Assembly: GCF_028372415.1 (NCBI RefSeq) | Contig: NC_092872.1 | Coordinates: forward strand, 92,238,575-92,302,574 | DNA length: 64,000 bases | Reading direction: 5' to 3' | From: Notamacropus eugenii | Lineage: Eukaryota > Chordata > Mammalia > Diprotodontia > Macropodidae | Translations under genes and position numbers: made by a program | Notes under the pieces: generated by a model | Databases searched by the model: none | The model's input: the letters and a program-made list of their open reading frames with translations, nothing else | Told to the model about the DNA's origin: nothing | Shown: piece by piece, positions 54,410 through 64,000 of the stretch | How the letters are laid out: every line of letters begins with the position of its first letter | Position numbering within the stretch: the stretch's first letter is position 1

Positions 54410-55100
54410 AAATCTTTTTCTTACACTAAACTCTAATTTACCTCTCTGTACCTTCCATTCTCTTGTTCTTAATTATCCTTTGGTAGGGACATTTCTTGCC
54501 AAGTTCATGTCCAAAATACAACAAATACATCTCCATGATGCCAAGTTATAGTGCTTAGCTTCCAAGGGTTCAGGCCCTGGTGCACCCACCTCCCACATCA
54601 TGGGTAAGCTATCCTCAGAGCCAGGACCCTGGACAAACACCCTATTGCCTTCTGAGAAAGTCTTGCTCTGATTTTAGTCTAGTTAGTTGGAAGCTTATTT
54701 GTATATCCCTTTTTTCTTTAAACTCTTGCCCAATATTTTAGATACTAAAGATTTCCCTGCGAGAATTTTAGGAGATCTGGACTCCTCAGACAGCCCAGAC
54801 TTGAATGGGAGAGAGAGAACAGGTTCTGCAGAGTTAGACAAAGACCTTCACGTTTCATAACGTCAGTCTGAAAATTACAGAACGTGGGCAAAAGGCAATG
54901 TAGACACTCCTCTCTGCAACAGAAGTCTCATTGGAGCATCAAAATTATATTCTGCCAATTAAAATCCACATTTTAAAAACTAGGACTTTACAGCTTAGCA
55001 ACAAGAAATCTGGAAGAACTCTGGAATTAATTTAAGGAGAAAAAAAAACCAAGAAGGGAATTGTCAGTAAAGTAATAAGGCAACACATCTTTATTATTAC
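54410..55100. promoter_or_regulatory. Single-copy block, candidate conserved noncoding element
   Basis: No repeat. The core at about 54835-55000 keeps CpGs ('cttcacgtttcataacgtca', 'acagaacgtgggcaaaaggc') and 'tctgccaattaaaatccaca'. Unproven. Confidence 0.32.
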
Positions 55101-55517
55101 CTTTACAGCCAAGGCAGGTAATAAACATTTTCAGTATTAATCACAAGGAGAGAGAAGATGAGGGACCTATCTTGTCTCAGAAGCTGCAGCTTACTAACTT
55201 TCTCTTTACTTTGGAAAGAGGCCACTTGCTTAGAAATAGAAGCAAAGGCAAGGAGTGGTGCAACTAACAAACAAAATGAAGAAAGCACATACTAACACAG
55301 ATCCATCAGCTACTTAGGGCTGGAGACACATTAGTGCTACAGGAGACTTAGGACAAGCTGAGGACCATTGGAGAAGAATCTGGAAGTTGGGTTAACTAAG
55401 CATAGAACATTAGAGCCCCAGTTTCTAGGGCCATTTAAATACAACATTACTGCATATGACCTATCTTTACAAAAGCTAAAAATCACCCGCTATACAAACC
55501 TCTTCGTTTTTTTTTTT
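55101..55517. other. Single-copy sequence
   Basis: No repeat or domain recognised. Confidence 0.35.
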
Positions 55518-55740
55518 GTTGTTGGGTCGTTTTCAGTCACATCCAACTCTTCATGACCCCGTTTGGAATTTTCTTGGCAAAGATACTGGAGTAGTGTACC
55601 ATTTTGTTCTCCAAGTCTTTTTATAGAGGAGGAACTAAGGCAGGTAGGGTTAAGTGACTTAACCTAGGATCACACAGCTAGTGCTGAGGGAACATTTGAA
55701 TTCACAAAGATGAAGCTTCCTGATTCCAAGCCAGTGCTCC
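55518..55740 (-). repeat. MAR1-type SINE, antisense
   Basis: 'cagtcacatccaactcttca', 'ggaattttcttggcaaagat', 'aacctaggatcacacagcta' and 'attccaagccagtgctccct'. Confidence 0.85.
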
Positions 55741-55861
55741 CTAAACCTTTTCTTAGACAATTTAAAGGGGTATGACAACAGAGGAGATAAGGTAGTCTGA
55801 AATTAGAACCACTTGTGTTACTGCTGTTAGGTTTCTAGATTGGGATGCTACTTAACTTATC

Positions 55862-55898
<37 letters not shown>

Positions 55899-57019
55899 CA
55901 TACACTCCATATAATAATTAGGCTAAATGATGCAGAAGACCATTTATGTACACTTTAAAAAAAAAAAAACATACCTGAAGGTGAAGGGCCATAGGGTGCT
56001 AAATGCTTCATGTAACATTAGGTGCAGTTGATGAGTTGGTTGGTTTTGATGAATCTTTTTCCCCCTTTTTAAAAGTTCTTCATGAGGAATGATTTTTTTG
56101 GGAGGGGAAGAAATATATTGTAAAAGAAAGGTGATATTAAAAACAAAAAAAATCAATATGAATATTTTAAAAATAAAGGCATTCTTGAAACAGTTTAGAT
56201 CACCAACACCTTCACACACATACATACCCCCCCCCCACACACACACACACATACACTGCCGCTGTGCCCTCCTCCTTCACAACTTCTCATTTACTTGGAG
56301 CAATATTGTAAGCTGTTGAACTTAATGAGCTAGGGCAGGAAGCTGCTAAGAGTCCCAGTCTAATTTTCTCCTTATCATATGGGGCTTATTTGTGCCTTTT
56401 CTCAACGTGGCTGTGAATTGCTACTACTGGAGTAACTTTGGATAGAGCACAACCTTTCTGGGTCTTAGTTTCTTCATCAGTGAAATAAAAGCATAAAACC
56501 ATATGATTTCTAAGGTTCTTTTTAGCTCTGATATTCTCAAATTTCCAAGCTCTCTTCCAGCTTTAAAATGCTACAAATCCTCCTATCATAGCCAAATATA
56601 ATCAATTCTTCTTCCCATCCTCCCCCCCTCCAGTTTTTATTAAGGAGTAGGATGCTCTGGTTAACTGTGAGTTAGGATATATTACTTTCTGAGGCTACTG
56701 ATTTTCAGAGAAATTAGAATGCAGTAAGTTCTTTTCAGGATAAATGCATCTCTCTTTGATGATTCAGGAGACACTTCAGAATTCTAAGAGTGTCTCATCA
56801 TTGCAAAAGGACTTCAAATGCATATGATATAGCAAAATTGTTTATTCAAAGGCTTAAAATATTATCATTATTATTATTTTATAAATATCATCTCCTGCTC
56901 TCCAAATTCTTCCCTTTCCCTCATCAGTATGTGTCAGTTTCGTCCACAATGTCAGGTAATGGGGCATAGCATTCAAGGGTTCAGGTCTTTCTGCTCCTAC
57001 CTCTCAAATACATCTCTGT
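55741..57019. other. Mostly single-copy, with (AC)n and a MIR-like piece
   Basis: (AC)n at 55866-55899; C-run plus AC at 56227-56253. A sense MIR-like piece at about 56425-56530 ('gttctttttagctctgatat' end). Nothing coding. Confidence 0.4.
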
Positions 57020-57270
57020 GAACATCGAATATTCATTCAAAAATATTTCCTAAGACCTATTATGTACAAGAGACTGCGAATGATACAAGAATTTATAAAA
57101 CACAGTCTCTGCCCTTGAGATGCTTACCATCTCGAGTAAGGGAGACTATCATATCTGTAATGTAAGGGTGTATATGATAGGTATCATATGAGAAGTAAGA
57201 GTATATGGGGAAATTTCAGGAAGGAAGAGCTTCCATTTGGTCAGCGATAAGAGAGGAGCCTTCAGGGAGG
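57020..57270 (-). repeat. L2 LINE 3' end, antisense
   Basis: 'aaaaatatttcctaagacct', 'attatgtacaagagactgcg' and 'tctgcccttgagatgcttac'. Confidence 0.7.
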
Positions 57271-57274
57271 CTTC

Positions 57275-57490
57275 AGAGGCAGCTAGGTGTCATAGTGGAC
57301 AGAGTACTGGACTTGGAGCCTGAGTTTGAATCCTGTTTCTCACACTGACTATCTGTGAGCCTCTGGACAAATCGCTGAACGTCTTTCCATCTCAGTTTCC
57401 TCATCTGTAACATGAGGATAAAAATAGGAAGCCTCTCACAGGATAGTTGTGAGGCATAAATGAGATGAAGCAGTTCTGAGCTACTGAAGC
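57275..57490 (+). repeat. MIR/THER-type SINE, sense
   Basis: 'ggcagctaggtgtcatagtg', 'gtactggacttggagcctga', 'tcagtttcctcatctgtaac' and 'gatagttgtgaggcataaat'. Confidence 0.82.
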
Positions 57491-57542
57491 ATAAAAGTTT
57501 CAGGCCACCTTCCATAGGTGAGGTTCTTTGGAAACCTTATTT

Positions 57543-57770
57543 GTTGTGGTTGATTTGTCGTTTGGTTATACCTGACTCTTCATGACCCCATTTGGGGTTT
57601 TCTTGGCATAGATACTGGAGTGGTTTGCCATTTCTGCCTCCAGCTCATTTTAGAAATAAGGAAACTGAGGCAAACAGTTAAGTGACTTGCCCAGGGTCAT
57701 ACAGTTTGTAAGTGTCTGAGGCCACATTTGAATGCAGGTCTTCCTGACTCCAGGCCTGGCACTGCCCAGG
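57543..57770 (-). repeat. MAR1-type SINE, antisense
   Basis: 'ttatacctgactcttcatga', 'gatactggagtggtttgcca', 'gtgacttgcccagggtcata' and 'ttcctgactccaggcctggc'. Confidence 0.88.
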
Positions 57771-57774
57771 CTGG

Positions 57775-58095
57775 AGTATAGGTCTTGTTCTTCCTCATAC
57801 TTGGCAATCTAATTTCCCCCTCCATGCTTTTGCAGTCACTGCCTCCTTTGGTTGGACTCACCTGTGTCTTTTAGCATCCTTAATCTCATTCAAGACTCAG
57901 CTCAAATGTTACCTTCTACATGAAGGCTTTCCAGATTCATTCTCCCCCATTCAAAAAACATTGTATTTATTTTGTAACTACCTTGTAAATACATGTATAT
58001 ATTCATGTTATCTTCTCTAGTAGAAAACAGGCCTGGTACAATACCTACCTAGCACATAGCAGGTGTTAATAAATGCACTCTGAATGATGGATTGC
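57775..58095 (+). repeat. L2 LINE 3' end, sense
   Basis: 'cattcaagactcagctcaaa', 'tgttaccttctacatgaagg', 'ctttccagattcattctccc' and the tail 'cctagcacatagcaggtgtt'. Confidence 0.82.
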
Positions 58096-58283
58096 TGTAT
58101 AAGGGAGTGGCATGAAATATGTCTGGACCAGTAGGTTTGTCCCTCATGATGTCCCTTACCTGAGAGGCTAGAGTACTATGAAAATAAATTCTGGTTATCT
58201 GAATCCCAGATAACTGGAAATTGGGCATACGTGCAGCTGAGGCTAGAGTTTAATCAGTAATTCGGGGCCTTATGTATGTGTAT

Positions 58284-58455
58284 GTGTTCGTCCTTTGTTG
58301 CAGGAGAAAACCATGCCATCAGAGAAATGATGACACGCCTTGCACTTGACTTTGTTTTGAGTGAGGGAGGGCTGTGCAGGTCACCAGCCTCACTTCTCCT
58401 CCAGAGCCATCTGAACCCAATGACCATTCATCAGGATGAGTGGAGATGATCCAGG
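58284..58455 (+). repeat. Unnamed repeat C, sense
   Basis: 'ggagaaaaccatgccatcag', 'gagtgagggagggctgtgca' and 'tctcctccagagccatctga'. It ends exactly where a SINE begins. Confidence 0.75.
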
Positions 58456-58592
58456 ATGAGGCAATTGGGGTTAAGTGACTTGCCTAAGGTCACACAGCTA
58501 GTGAGTGTCAAGTGTCTGAGGTGAGATTTGAACCCTGGTCCTCCTGACTCCTGCACTGGTGCTCTATCCACTGCACCACCTAGCTGCCCCCT
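58456..58592 (-). repeat. Short A-tailed SINE class, antisense
   Basis: 'gatgaggcaattggggttaa', 'ggtcacacagctagtgagtg' and 'tccactgcaccacctagctg'. The A-tail is not evident. Confidence 0.82.
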
Positions 58593-58725
58593 TAGAACTG
58601 AGGAGACAAAGACTCATCACAAGAGTCCACACATTAACACATCCTTTCACCAAGATGACAGGGAATCATGGAAACTGCTGAACTCTACCTCTTAACCCTG
58701 AACTCTTCCCCACAGTTGTCTAATA

Positions 58726-58961
58726 CACTTGTGTCAAACTCACATAGAAATGACAGCCACTGAACCTTACGCAGGGTCCCTGTAAGCCACTTACTGACTT
58801 AGAAAACTACTCACATTGTCTGTGCTTTGTCGGGTTTATTATTTGTTATTATTTTGTTTCATTATTTATCATATTTATTTAATTAAATATTTTCCAATTC
58901 TGTTGTAATCTGGTTTGGGCTTTACTTGGCAATGCTGTGGGCCACATGCTTGACACCTCCA
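58726..58961 (-). mobile_element. hAT-type MITE, family B, complete
   Basis: CACTTGTGTCAAACTC at the left and GCTTGACACCTCCA at the right. Flanks GTCTAATA (58718-58725) and TTCTAATG (58962-58969) are 6 of 8 identical with TA in the centre. Interior 'ccaattctgttgtaatctgg'. Confidence 0.83.
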
Positions 58962-58969
58962 TTCTAATG

Positions 58970-59130
58970 GAAAGACCACAAGAGCAGTAACTCAGAAACT
59001 AACTTCTACTTCAATTCTGACATCAGACAGGTCACTTCACTTTGTTTGGTCTCAGTGTCCTCATCTATAAAAATCATGCTCTCCACTATCCCTCCTCTCA
59101 GCTCTCACTTCATGAGACAGATACCATGAC
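58970..59130 (+). repeat. MIR-type SINE, sense
   Basis: 'aatggaaagaccacaagagc', 'cttcaattctgacatcagac' and 'cagtgtcctcatctataaaa'. Confidence 0.62.
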
Positions 59131-59214
59131 CTTGGCAAATAATTTAAACTAGTCCTCCACGTCCTTGTCCATTAAAGTGAAGGGTGGGAGAGAAAGGGGG
59201 AGGCTAATAATTAT

Positions 59215-59400
59215 GAGTAAAATGAACATTGGCTTTGGGAATCAGAAGATCAGAGTTCAAATCCTGTCTCAGTTACTACCTATGTGACCGTGAGTGAGTC
59301 ATTTATATTCTGTCCTCAGTTTCTTTATGTATAAAAGGAGGGCATTGGACCAAAGGATCGCTAAGGATCTCCTTCAGCTTTAAAATTCTTTCACCATAGA
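59215..59400 (+). repeat. MIR-type SINE, sense, CR1/L3-like tail
   Basis: 'ggctttgggaatcagaagat', 'gttcaaatcctgtctcagtt' and 'ggcattggaccaaaggatcg'. Confidence 0.76.
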
Positions 59401-59429
59401 ATATCTGTACTTACTGGGTTATTGTGAGG

Positions 59430-59965
59430 TTCAGTTAATATAATTCAATTCAACTAGATAAGAAAGGATTCAAAGATAACGGAAAAATACTATCTACTAT
59501 ATAAATACAAGTTAAAAGATGATAAATGAACAAGATAGGTTCTACAGATAGGGATAAGAGATATAGAGAAGAGATCTCCTCTGTGTGGAAGGATCAGGGA
59601 AGGCTTCATGGATGAAATGGTACCTGAGTTAGTCCTTGAAAGAAGAAGGCTTCAACAGGCAGAGTTGTGAAAGGAGTTCTTCAAGTCTGCTCAAATGTAT
59701 GGTGGTAGGAAACAGCAGGAGACCACTGGGGGACGGATCATAATCCACTTCCACTGGAAAGCAGAATGCTTAGAGGGGAGTTCATTCTATTAGCAATAAA
59801 GAATTGTCAGCTTCAGAATATTAGCTTGGAACTAGATAGTGGAGGACTTGTCTACCACGCTAAGGCATTTATATGTTCTCTTGAAGTAGTTGGGGAGCCA
59901 ATGAAGGTTTTTGAGCATTAGAAATATGATTTTGGCAGAAATATGAAGATGTGATAGCACTCTGA
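59430..59965 (-). repeat. L2 LINE, antisense
   Basis: 'cagggaaggcttcatggatg', 'ctgagttagtccttgaaaga', 'agaaggcttcaacaggcaga' and 'tggggagccaatgaaggttt'. Confidence 0.8.
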
Positions 59966-60606
59966 AAAATGAAAATGTGAAATGGCAGTGCTCTCGTGAT
60001 GTATCCTCAGTCCTTGGAAGCCCGAACTTGTGTTCTGGTATCTAGGCTCATTTAACTTAATATCAGAGTTCAGTTTTGTATCAGAGGAAGGAGGGGGGAG
60101 ATGGTGTCTGGAAGGGATGAAAAAGGGAAGGGGTCTCTTAGAAAGATGAATAAAAGGGACTGAGAGCTGGAAGTAGTAGGTCAGGCTAGTTTAAAGCTAC
60201 CTAAAAATCCAAGAGGCAGTTTTTGTAAGTGGAATCCACATCCCAGGCCAGCTCAGCTAAGGGCATAATCCAAAGGCTATCTGCAAGTAGCAGCTGCTGC
60301 TGTCTCTGCATTTCTAGACTTTGGCAAACTGCCCCCTTTCCAACACCTTGCATGCCTGACTTGAGACTTCTGGACTCTGATAGCTCTCCCCCTGCTTTGT
60401 AGTTGGCAGAGGCTGCAGAGGAGGAGGGGCAAATGACTTGACCAAACAGGGCGGTAAAAACTATCTTAGATCTTCAGGAAGATTCCTGTCTAGGCTTGCC
60501 CTGGAGATGTCTGTGGTGACCAATTGGGGTGTGCTGAAAAAAGGGAAAAAAACGTTGGTGTTTCCTTTTCAATACTGCACTTAGAACTAATTTTCTTCCT
60601 CTAAAT
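59966..60606. other. Single-copy sequence
   Basis: No repeat or domain recognised. Confidence 0.35.
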
Positions 60607-60620
60607 CGGTGGGTTTTAAC

Positions 60621-60678
<58 letters not shown>

Positions 60679-60892
60679 TAATGGACCCCCTTTGGCAATC
60701 TGGTAAAGCCCTTCTTAGAATCATGTTTATTTTCTGCATTCATAATTAAAGGAAATACTAAATTTCAATTAAAGGTTAGTGAAAACAAAGATGTACTTTT
60801 TTCCTGTACAAATTTTTGGACCTACTGAAATCTATTCTGGGGTCCCTTGGGGTTGAAGGGTGGTCTGTGGACCCCAGGTTAAGTACTTTTTC
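60607..60892. mobile_element. hAT DNA transposon fossil, 'ggttcttaacc' type, with (TG)n
   Basis: 'ggtgggttttaacaacg' at the left and 'ggaccccaggttaagtactt' at the right are inverted ends. Interior 'ccctttggcaatctggtaaa' and 'cttcttagaatcatgttta' match 6799-7034. The TG array is at 60625-60677. Confidence 0.75.
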
Positions 60893-60929
60893 CTCTACAT
60901 GAAAGCTCTTTGTTGTGCCTAAGAGAAAG

Positions 60930-61630
60930 AAACAGAGAAGAGTAAGCTAAGGTTTCCAAATGTTTCTGCTTAATACAGTGGAGTAACACCCTGTAGGGTG
61001 AATTACCTTTGTAAGGAGTCTACTTCTGAGTATGATGGTCCAAGTGAATAAATCTTCATGGTGTTCGGAACTGATTCCATCATCTTCACTGTTTTCAAAG
61101 CCCAAAGACCCACTCTCTCAAAGGAAAGGAGAGAGAAGGTAACTAGCAGCCTGTCAGTCTTTTTTAAAAGCCTCCTCTGGAAAATTAGTGCAGTAAAATC
61201 GTAAAAGTGACGACACCTAAAAATTCGGAATTGCTTTAGAATGGCAGTCTCATTTTGCTTTGTAGTTCAGTCTACTACTGGTTAAGGTCATCAGGTACCA
61301 AGACTATATTTCATGATGGATCCTGTCACAGAAATATAAATTAAGCCATCACTCCAGATAACAAGTTCATTTAATCCCATTTTGCAGAACCAGCTGAGGT
61401 TGTTTAGATTTGGGATTAGCAGAGCCCTTTACAATCCACTCGTTTCTTGCCAAATTGTCACTTAGTTCATCTATTTCTTCTTTGAGACTTTTATTTTAAA
61501 TCAGCTGATGGGTGTGAAAGGTCGGTAGAAGTTTGACCTCTTTCAGTAAATGTAGAAATTTCCCATTGTTCGGATTTTATATGTCCTACATTATATTCTC
61601 TTAGGTGTTGGCTGGGTTATCTGCATGAAT
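60930..61630. promoter_or_regulatory. Single-copy block, candidate conserved noncoding element
   Basis: Repeat-free 700 bp. 'aaaatcgtaaaagtgacgac', 'acctaaaaattcggaattgc', GGATTA (61413-61418), TCAGCTGA (61501-61508) and CATTGTT next to CGGATT (61564-61575). CpGs are kept in an AT-rich setting. The strongest noncoding candidate by eye, but unproven. Confidence 0.38.
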
Positions 61631-61632
61631 AA

Positions 61633-61762
61633 ATCACACACACACATACATACACACACATGCACATACACATGCACACAAACATACACAGACACACATG
61701 CACACACATCATACACACACATACATGCACACACAGACACACACACAGACACACACACACAC
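61633..61762. repeat. (AC)n microsatellite, imperfect
   Basis: AC units with AT and AG interruptions over about 130 bp. Confidence 0.95.
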
Positions 61763-61799
61763 CACAGCAGCTCAACTCTGTAAACTAATGTAATTTTTA

Positions 61800-62460
61800 T
61801 TCTCAACTTTTCTCTCTAGCAGTTTATAATATAACAGAAGAACTGGGCTTTGCTCAGAAACCTGGCACTAATGGTGTCAGCCTGGGAACAAATTTGTTTA
61901 TATAAATTAAAAGAAAATATGTTTTGATTATATTTGAGTTCCAGCCACACTAAAGAAATAAATATAAGCATTTCACAACATTCTCCACTCCCTTCCCCAT
62001 CATCTCTGAGCCACCCCCCCACCCCCATCCTCCTGCCCCCACCACACACACACTCAATTTCTGGCAACATTCCTGAAACTTCTGTCTTTGTTTATAAAAC
62101 CAAAACCAATGAGATTTTTACAGATTATCTCTTCACAATGTGATCCTGACTCTTGGATGTTTTTACTGTCAGGTTCAAGTTGAAAAATAACTTGCCTCAT
62201 TTGGAATTCATTTTCTCCCATCTAAGACACACACACACACACACACACACACAACCTTTAAAATTGTGTCTTAAACATAAATTGCACACAATTGCTTACA
62301 AATAGCATTGATAATTTTTGTCTCTAAACATGATTCTGAGAAAGAACAGAAAGGTCTCTTCTCTTCTGGTTTCTTAGGCAAACAGCCTACATTTTCATGA
62401 CTGTTCAAGTTATATCAAGGAAACTGAATTTTTAAAAAACATATTAAAAAAACAGTAGCT
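61800..62460. promoter_or_regulatory. Single-copy AT-rich block with a short (AC)n
   Basis: Repeat-free apart from AC at 62226-62253. 'gtttatataaattaaaagaa', 'tgtttataaaaccaaaacca' and 'gcaaacagcctacattttca' resemble conserved AT-rich enhancers. Inference only. Confidence 0.28.
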
Positions 62461-62599
62461 TTTAGGTTCAATCACTCAAAAAGTATTTATTGAGTTTACT
62501 GAGTTCTTACTTCCACTTATTCATTTCAATTCAATTTACTTCAATTCAATAATATATTAAGCATCTAAGCTACTATTAGGCACTGTGAAAATCAAAGTC

Positions 62600-62800
62600 A
62601 TGAGGTCATGAATTTAGAATTGGAAGGGCCCTTAGAAATTCTTCAGTCCCACAGTTTCCTTTTATAGGTGAGAAAACTGCGCTTCAGAGAGGTGAGTGAC
62701 CTCCCAGGGCCATACAGATAGCAAGTAGCCGATGGGGAATTTGAAAACAGAGCCTCTGACTCATCACACTCTGACTCTTCTGCCCTAAAGCAGTTTATAG
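62600..62800 (-). repeat. MIR-type SINE in the L2
   Basis: 'gaatttagaattggaagggc', 'tataggtgagaaaactgcgc' and 'agggccatacagatagcaag'. Confidence 0.75.
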
Positions 62801-63125
62801 TCCAACGAGACCAATATGATGCATACACAAAAGTAATGCTTACAAGAGAGAATGTGATAAAGGCAAAAAAACCCAAAAGGGTTCTTTCAAAAAAAATTGA
62901 GAAAGAAAAGACCACCTTCAGTCAGGTGAAAAAATCAGGGGAGGCATCAGGGAGAAAGTAATATCTGAAGGTTGAGCATGAAGGGTGAGATGGATTTCTG
63001 TGGAAGAGGTAGGATCTTCTAAGCATGTGGAAATGCCCTAGAAAATGTGCAGAGATGTCTAGGATGGGATCAAATCATAGGATTATAGATCCGGAGTTGG
63101 AAGGGACTTTAAAGGTTATTGAGAC

Positions 63126-63515
63126 CAGAAGTATCAAAACAAAACAGCCAATAGCAGCATTACATGCAGCCTACACCATTCCCCAATGCGGCCCGAACCA
63201 GATTAAGATGTAATAGGGAAATATTTAACAAAATAAAGAAAAATATAATAAAACTTAAATCATATTAATATGTGAGTTTCTTTTTATATATATTTTTTCT
63301 TATTCCCCCAATTATATATTAAAACAATTTTTAACATTTTAAAAAAGTTTTGAATTCCAAAGTTCTATCCCTCCCTCCCTCTCTTTCTCCAAGTTGATAA
63401 GCAATCTGGTATAGGTTACATGTGTGTAATCAGAGCAAGTCAATTGTGGCCCACAGAGAGCCTTATGCATGGTTTAGTGGCCCCCTTTTCTACTTGATTG
63501 TGACACTACCGCTCC
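63126..63515 (+). mobile_element. hAT-type MITE, family B, carrying an L1 end
   Basis: Starts CAGAAGTATCAAAAC. 'accagattaagatgtaatag' and 'tatttaacaaaataaagaaa' follow. It resumes after the L1 with 'ttgtggcccacagagagcct' and 'tggtttagtggcccc'. The right end is worn. Confidence 0.78.
63285..63441 (-). repeat. L1 3' end, antisense, inside the MITE
   Basis: 'cccccaattatatattaaaa', 'aagttttgaattccaaagtt', 'ccctccctccctctctttct' and 'gcaatctggtataggttaca': the reversed marsupial L1 terminus. Confidence 0.85.
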
Positions 63516-63537
63516 AGACCAATTTTCTCATTTTAGA

Positions 63538-63799
63538 ATAATAACTAACATTTATACAGTACCTGCTGTATAGGCACTGCATTAAGCACTTTTCAATTTT
63601 TATCTCATTTGATCCCCATAGCAACCCTGGGAGGTAACTGCTATTATTATCCCTTTTTTACAGATAAGGAAACTGAGGCAAACAGGTTGAAATGACTTGC
63701 CCAGGGTTAGATAGTTAGTAAGCATCTGAAGTCACACTTGAACTCAGGTCTTCATGACTCTTTTCCCAGCACTCTATCCACTATGCCACCAGCTGCCCC
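63538..63799 (-). repeat. MIR/THER-type SINE, near full length, antisense
   Basis: 'acatttatacagtacctgct', 'ccttttttacagataaggaa', 'cccagggttagatagttagt' and 'ctatccactatgccaccagc'. Confidence 0.85.
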
Positions 63800-64000
63800 A
63801 GGAAACTGAGACCCAGATAGGTAAAGGGACCTCCCCAGAGGCATACATATAGATAGCATCAGAGGAAGTATATGAATTCAAATCTTTCTGTTTCAGAGCT
63901 CCTTCCTCTGTACCATTCTGCCTCGATCTATAGTCCAGTTTGGCTAGGATACTATATGAGTGAAGAAAGATAATATGAAATAAGGCTAGAGAGGTAGGTA

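Larger units (their letters stand above)
63070..63930 (-). repeat. MIR-type SINE split in three
   Basis: Parts: 63070-63125 ('ggattatagatccggagttg'), about 63516-63537 ('ccaattttctcattttag') and 63800-63930 ('gaaactgagacccagatagg', 'ccttcctctgtaccattctg'). Together they read as one SINE. The gaps are the hAT MITE and a younger MIR. Confidence 0.72.
62530..64000 (-). repeat. L2 LINE, antisense, host of a nested insertion stack
   Basis: L2 pieces in order: 62530-62600 (reversed 3' end), 62800-63066 ('aggggaggcatcagggagaa', 'aatatctgaaggttgagcat') and 63935-64000 ('agtccagtttggctaggata', 'aaggctagagaggtaggta'). The element runs off the window. The gaps are filled by the SINEs, MITE and L1 listed next. 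Confidence 0.7.

Overview
The window is nuclear DNA from a mammal, almost certainly a marsupial. The evidence is the repeat mix. It holds L1 elements with the marsupial type of 3' end, SINEs with a tRNA-like head and an RTE/BovB-like tail (MAR1 type), and a second marsupial SINE class with the 'gcagagaaggtgctgacct' type of tail. It also holds many long L2 and RTE fragments, one CR1/L3 element, and small hAT transposons. The DNA is AT-rich and CpG-poor, with no CpG island. The species cannot be decided from the sequence.

I found no host protein-coding exon that I could defend. The longer open frames are microsatellites (Leu/Ser/Ile/Tyr/Cys strings, Thr-His, Arg-Glu-Asp), chance frames inside repeats, or LINE reverse-transcriptase remnants. 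The window therefore reads as intergenic or deep intronic sequence. About half is recognisable transposon. The rest is single-copy DNA, and some blocks look as if they could be regulatory. None of those blocks is proven.

Layout. 1-13 kb: SINEs, a decayed 7SL RNA pseudogene (1714-1905), an L1 ORF2 end (about 3090-3775), hAT copies, and a 1.4 kb CR1/L3 LINE (11385-12785). 13-22 kb: GATA/GACA arrays, pyrimidine tracts, two unnamed repeats each present twice, MIR-type SINEs, and a single-copy block with several homeodomain-, octamer- and E-box-like words (14740-15300). 22-28 kb: antisense L1 3' ends, sense L2 including an endonuclease segment with LTEIWL (26060-26850), and a 123-bp hAT MITE with 8-bp target duplications. 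29-38 kb: two solo LTRs of one retroviral family in opposite orientations (29408-30080 and 36645-37187), RTE remnants, split SINEs, and L2 in both orientations. 38-50 kb: mosaics of old L2 cut by younger elements, and an unusual 58-bp direct repeat around 40.4-40.7 kb. This part also has a single-copy block with paired E-boxes and three MEF2-like sites (about 44165-44277), plus an RTE fragment that keeps the FMDDIVL catalytic core. 50-62 kb: more L2, MIR and hAT with single-copy blocks (51240-52515 and 60930-62460). 62.5-64 kb: a four-level nest, L2 > MIR > hAT MITE > L1, which records the order in which these families jumped.

No operon-like or multi-gene system is visible. The most useful material is the record of nested insertions, the hAT target-site pattern, the 7SL fossil, and a few single-copy blocks worth a cross-species alignment.
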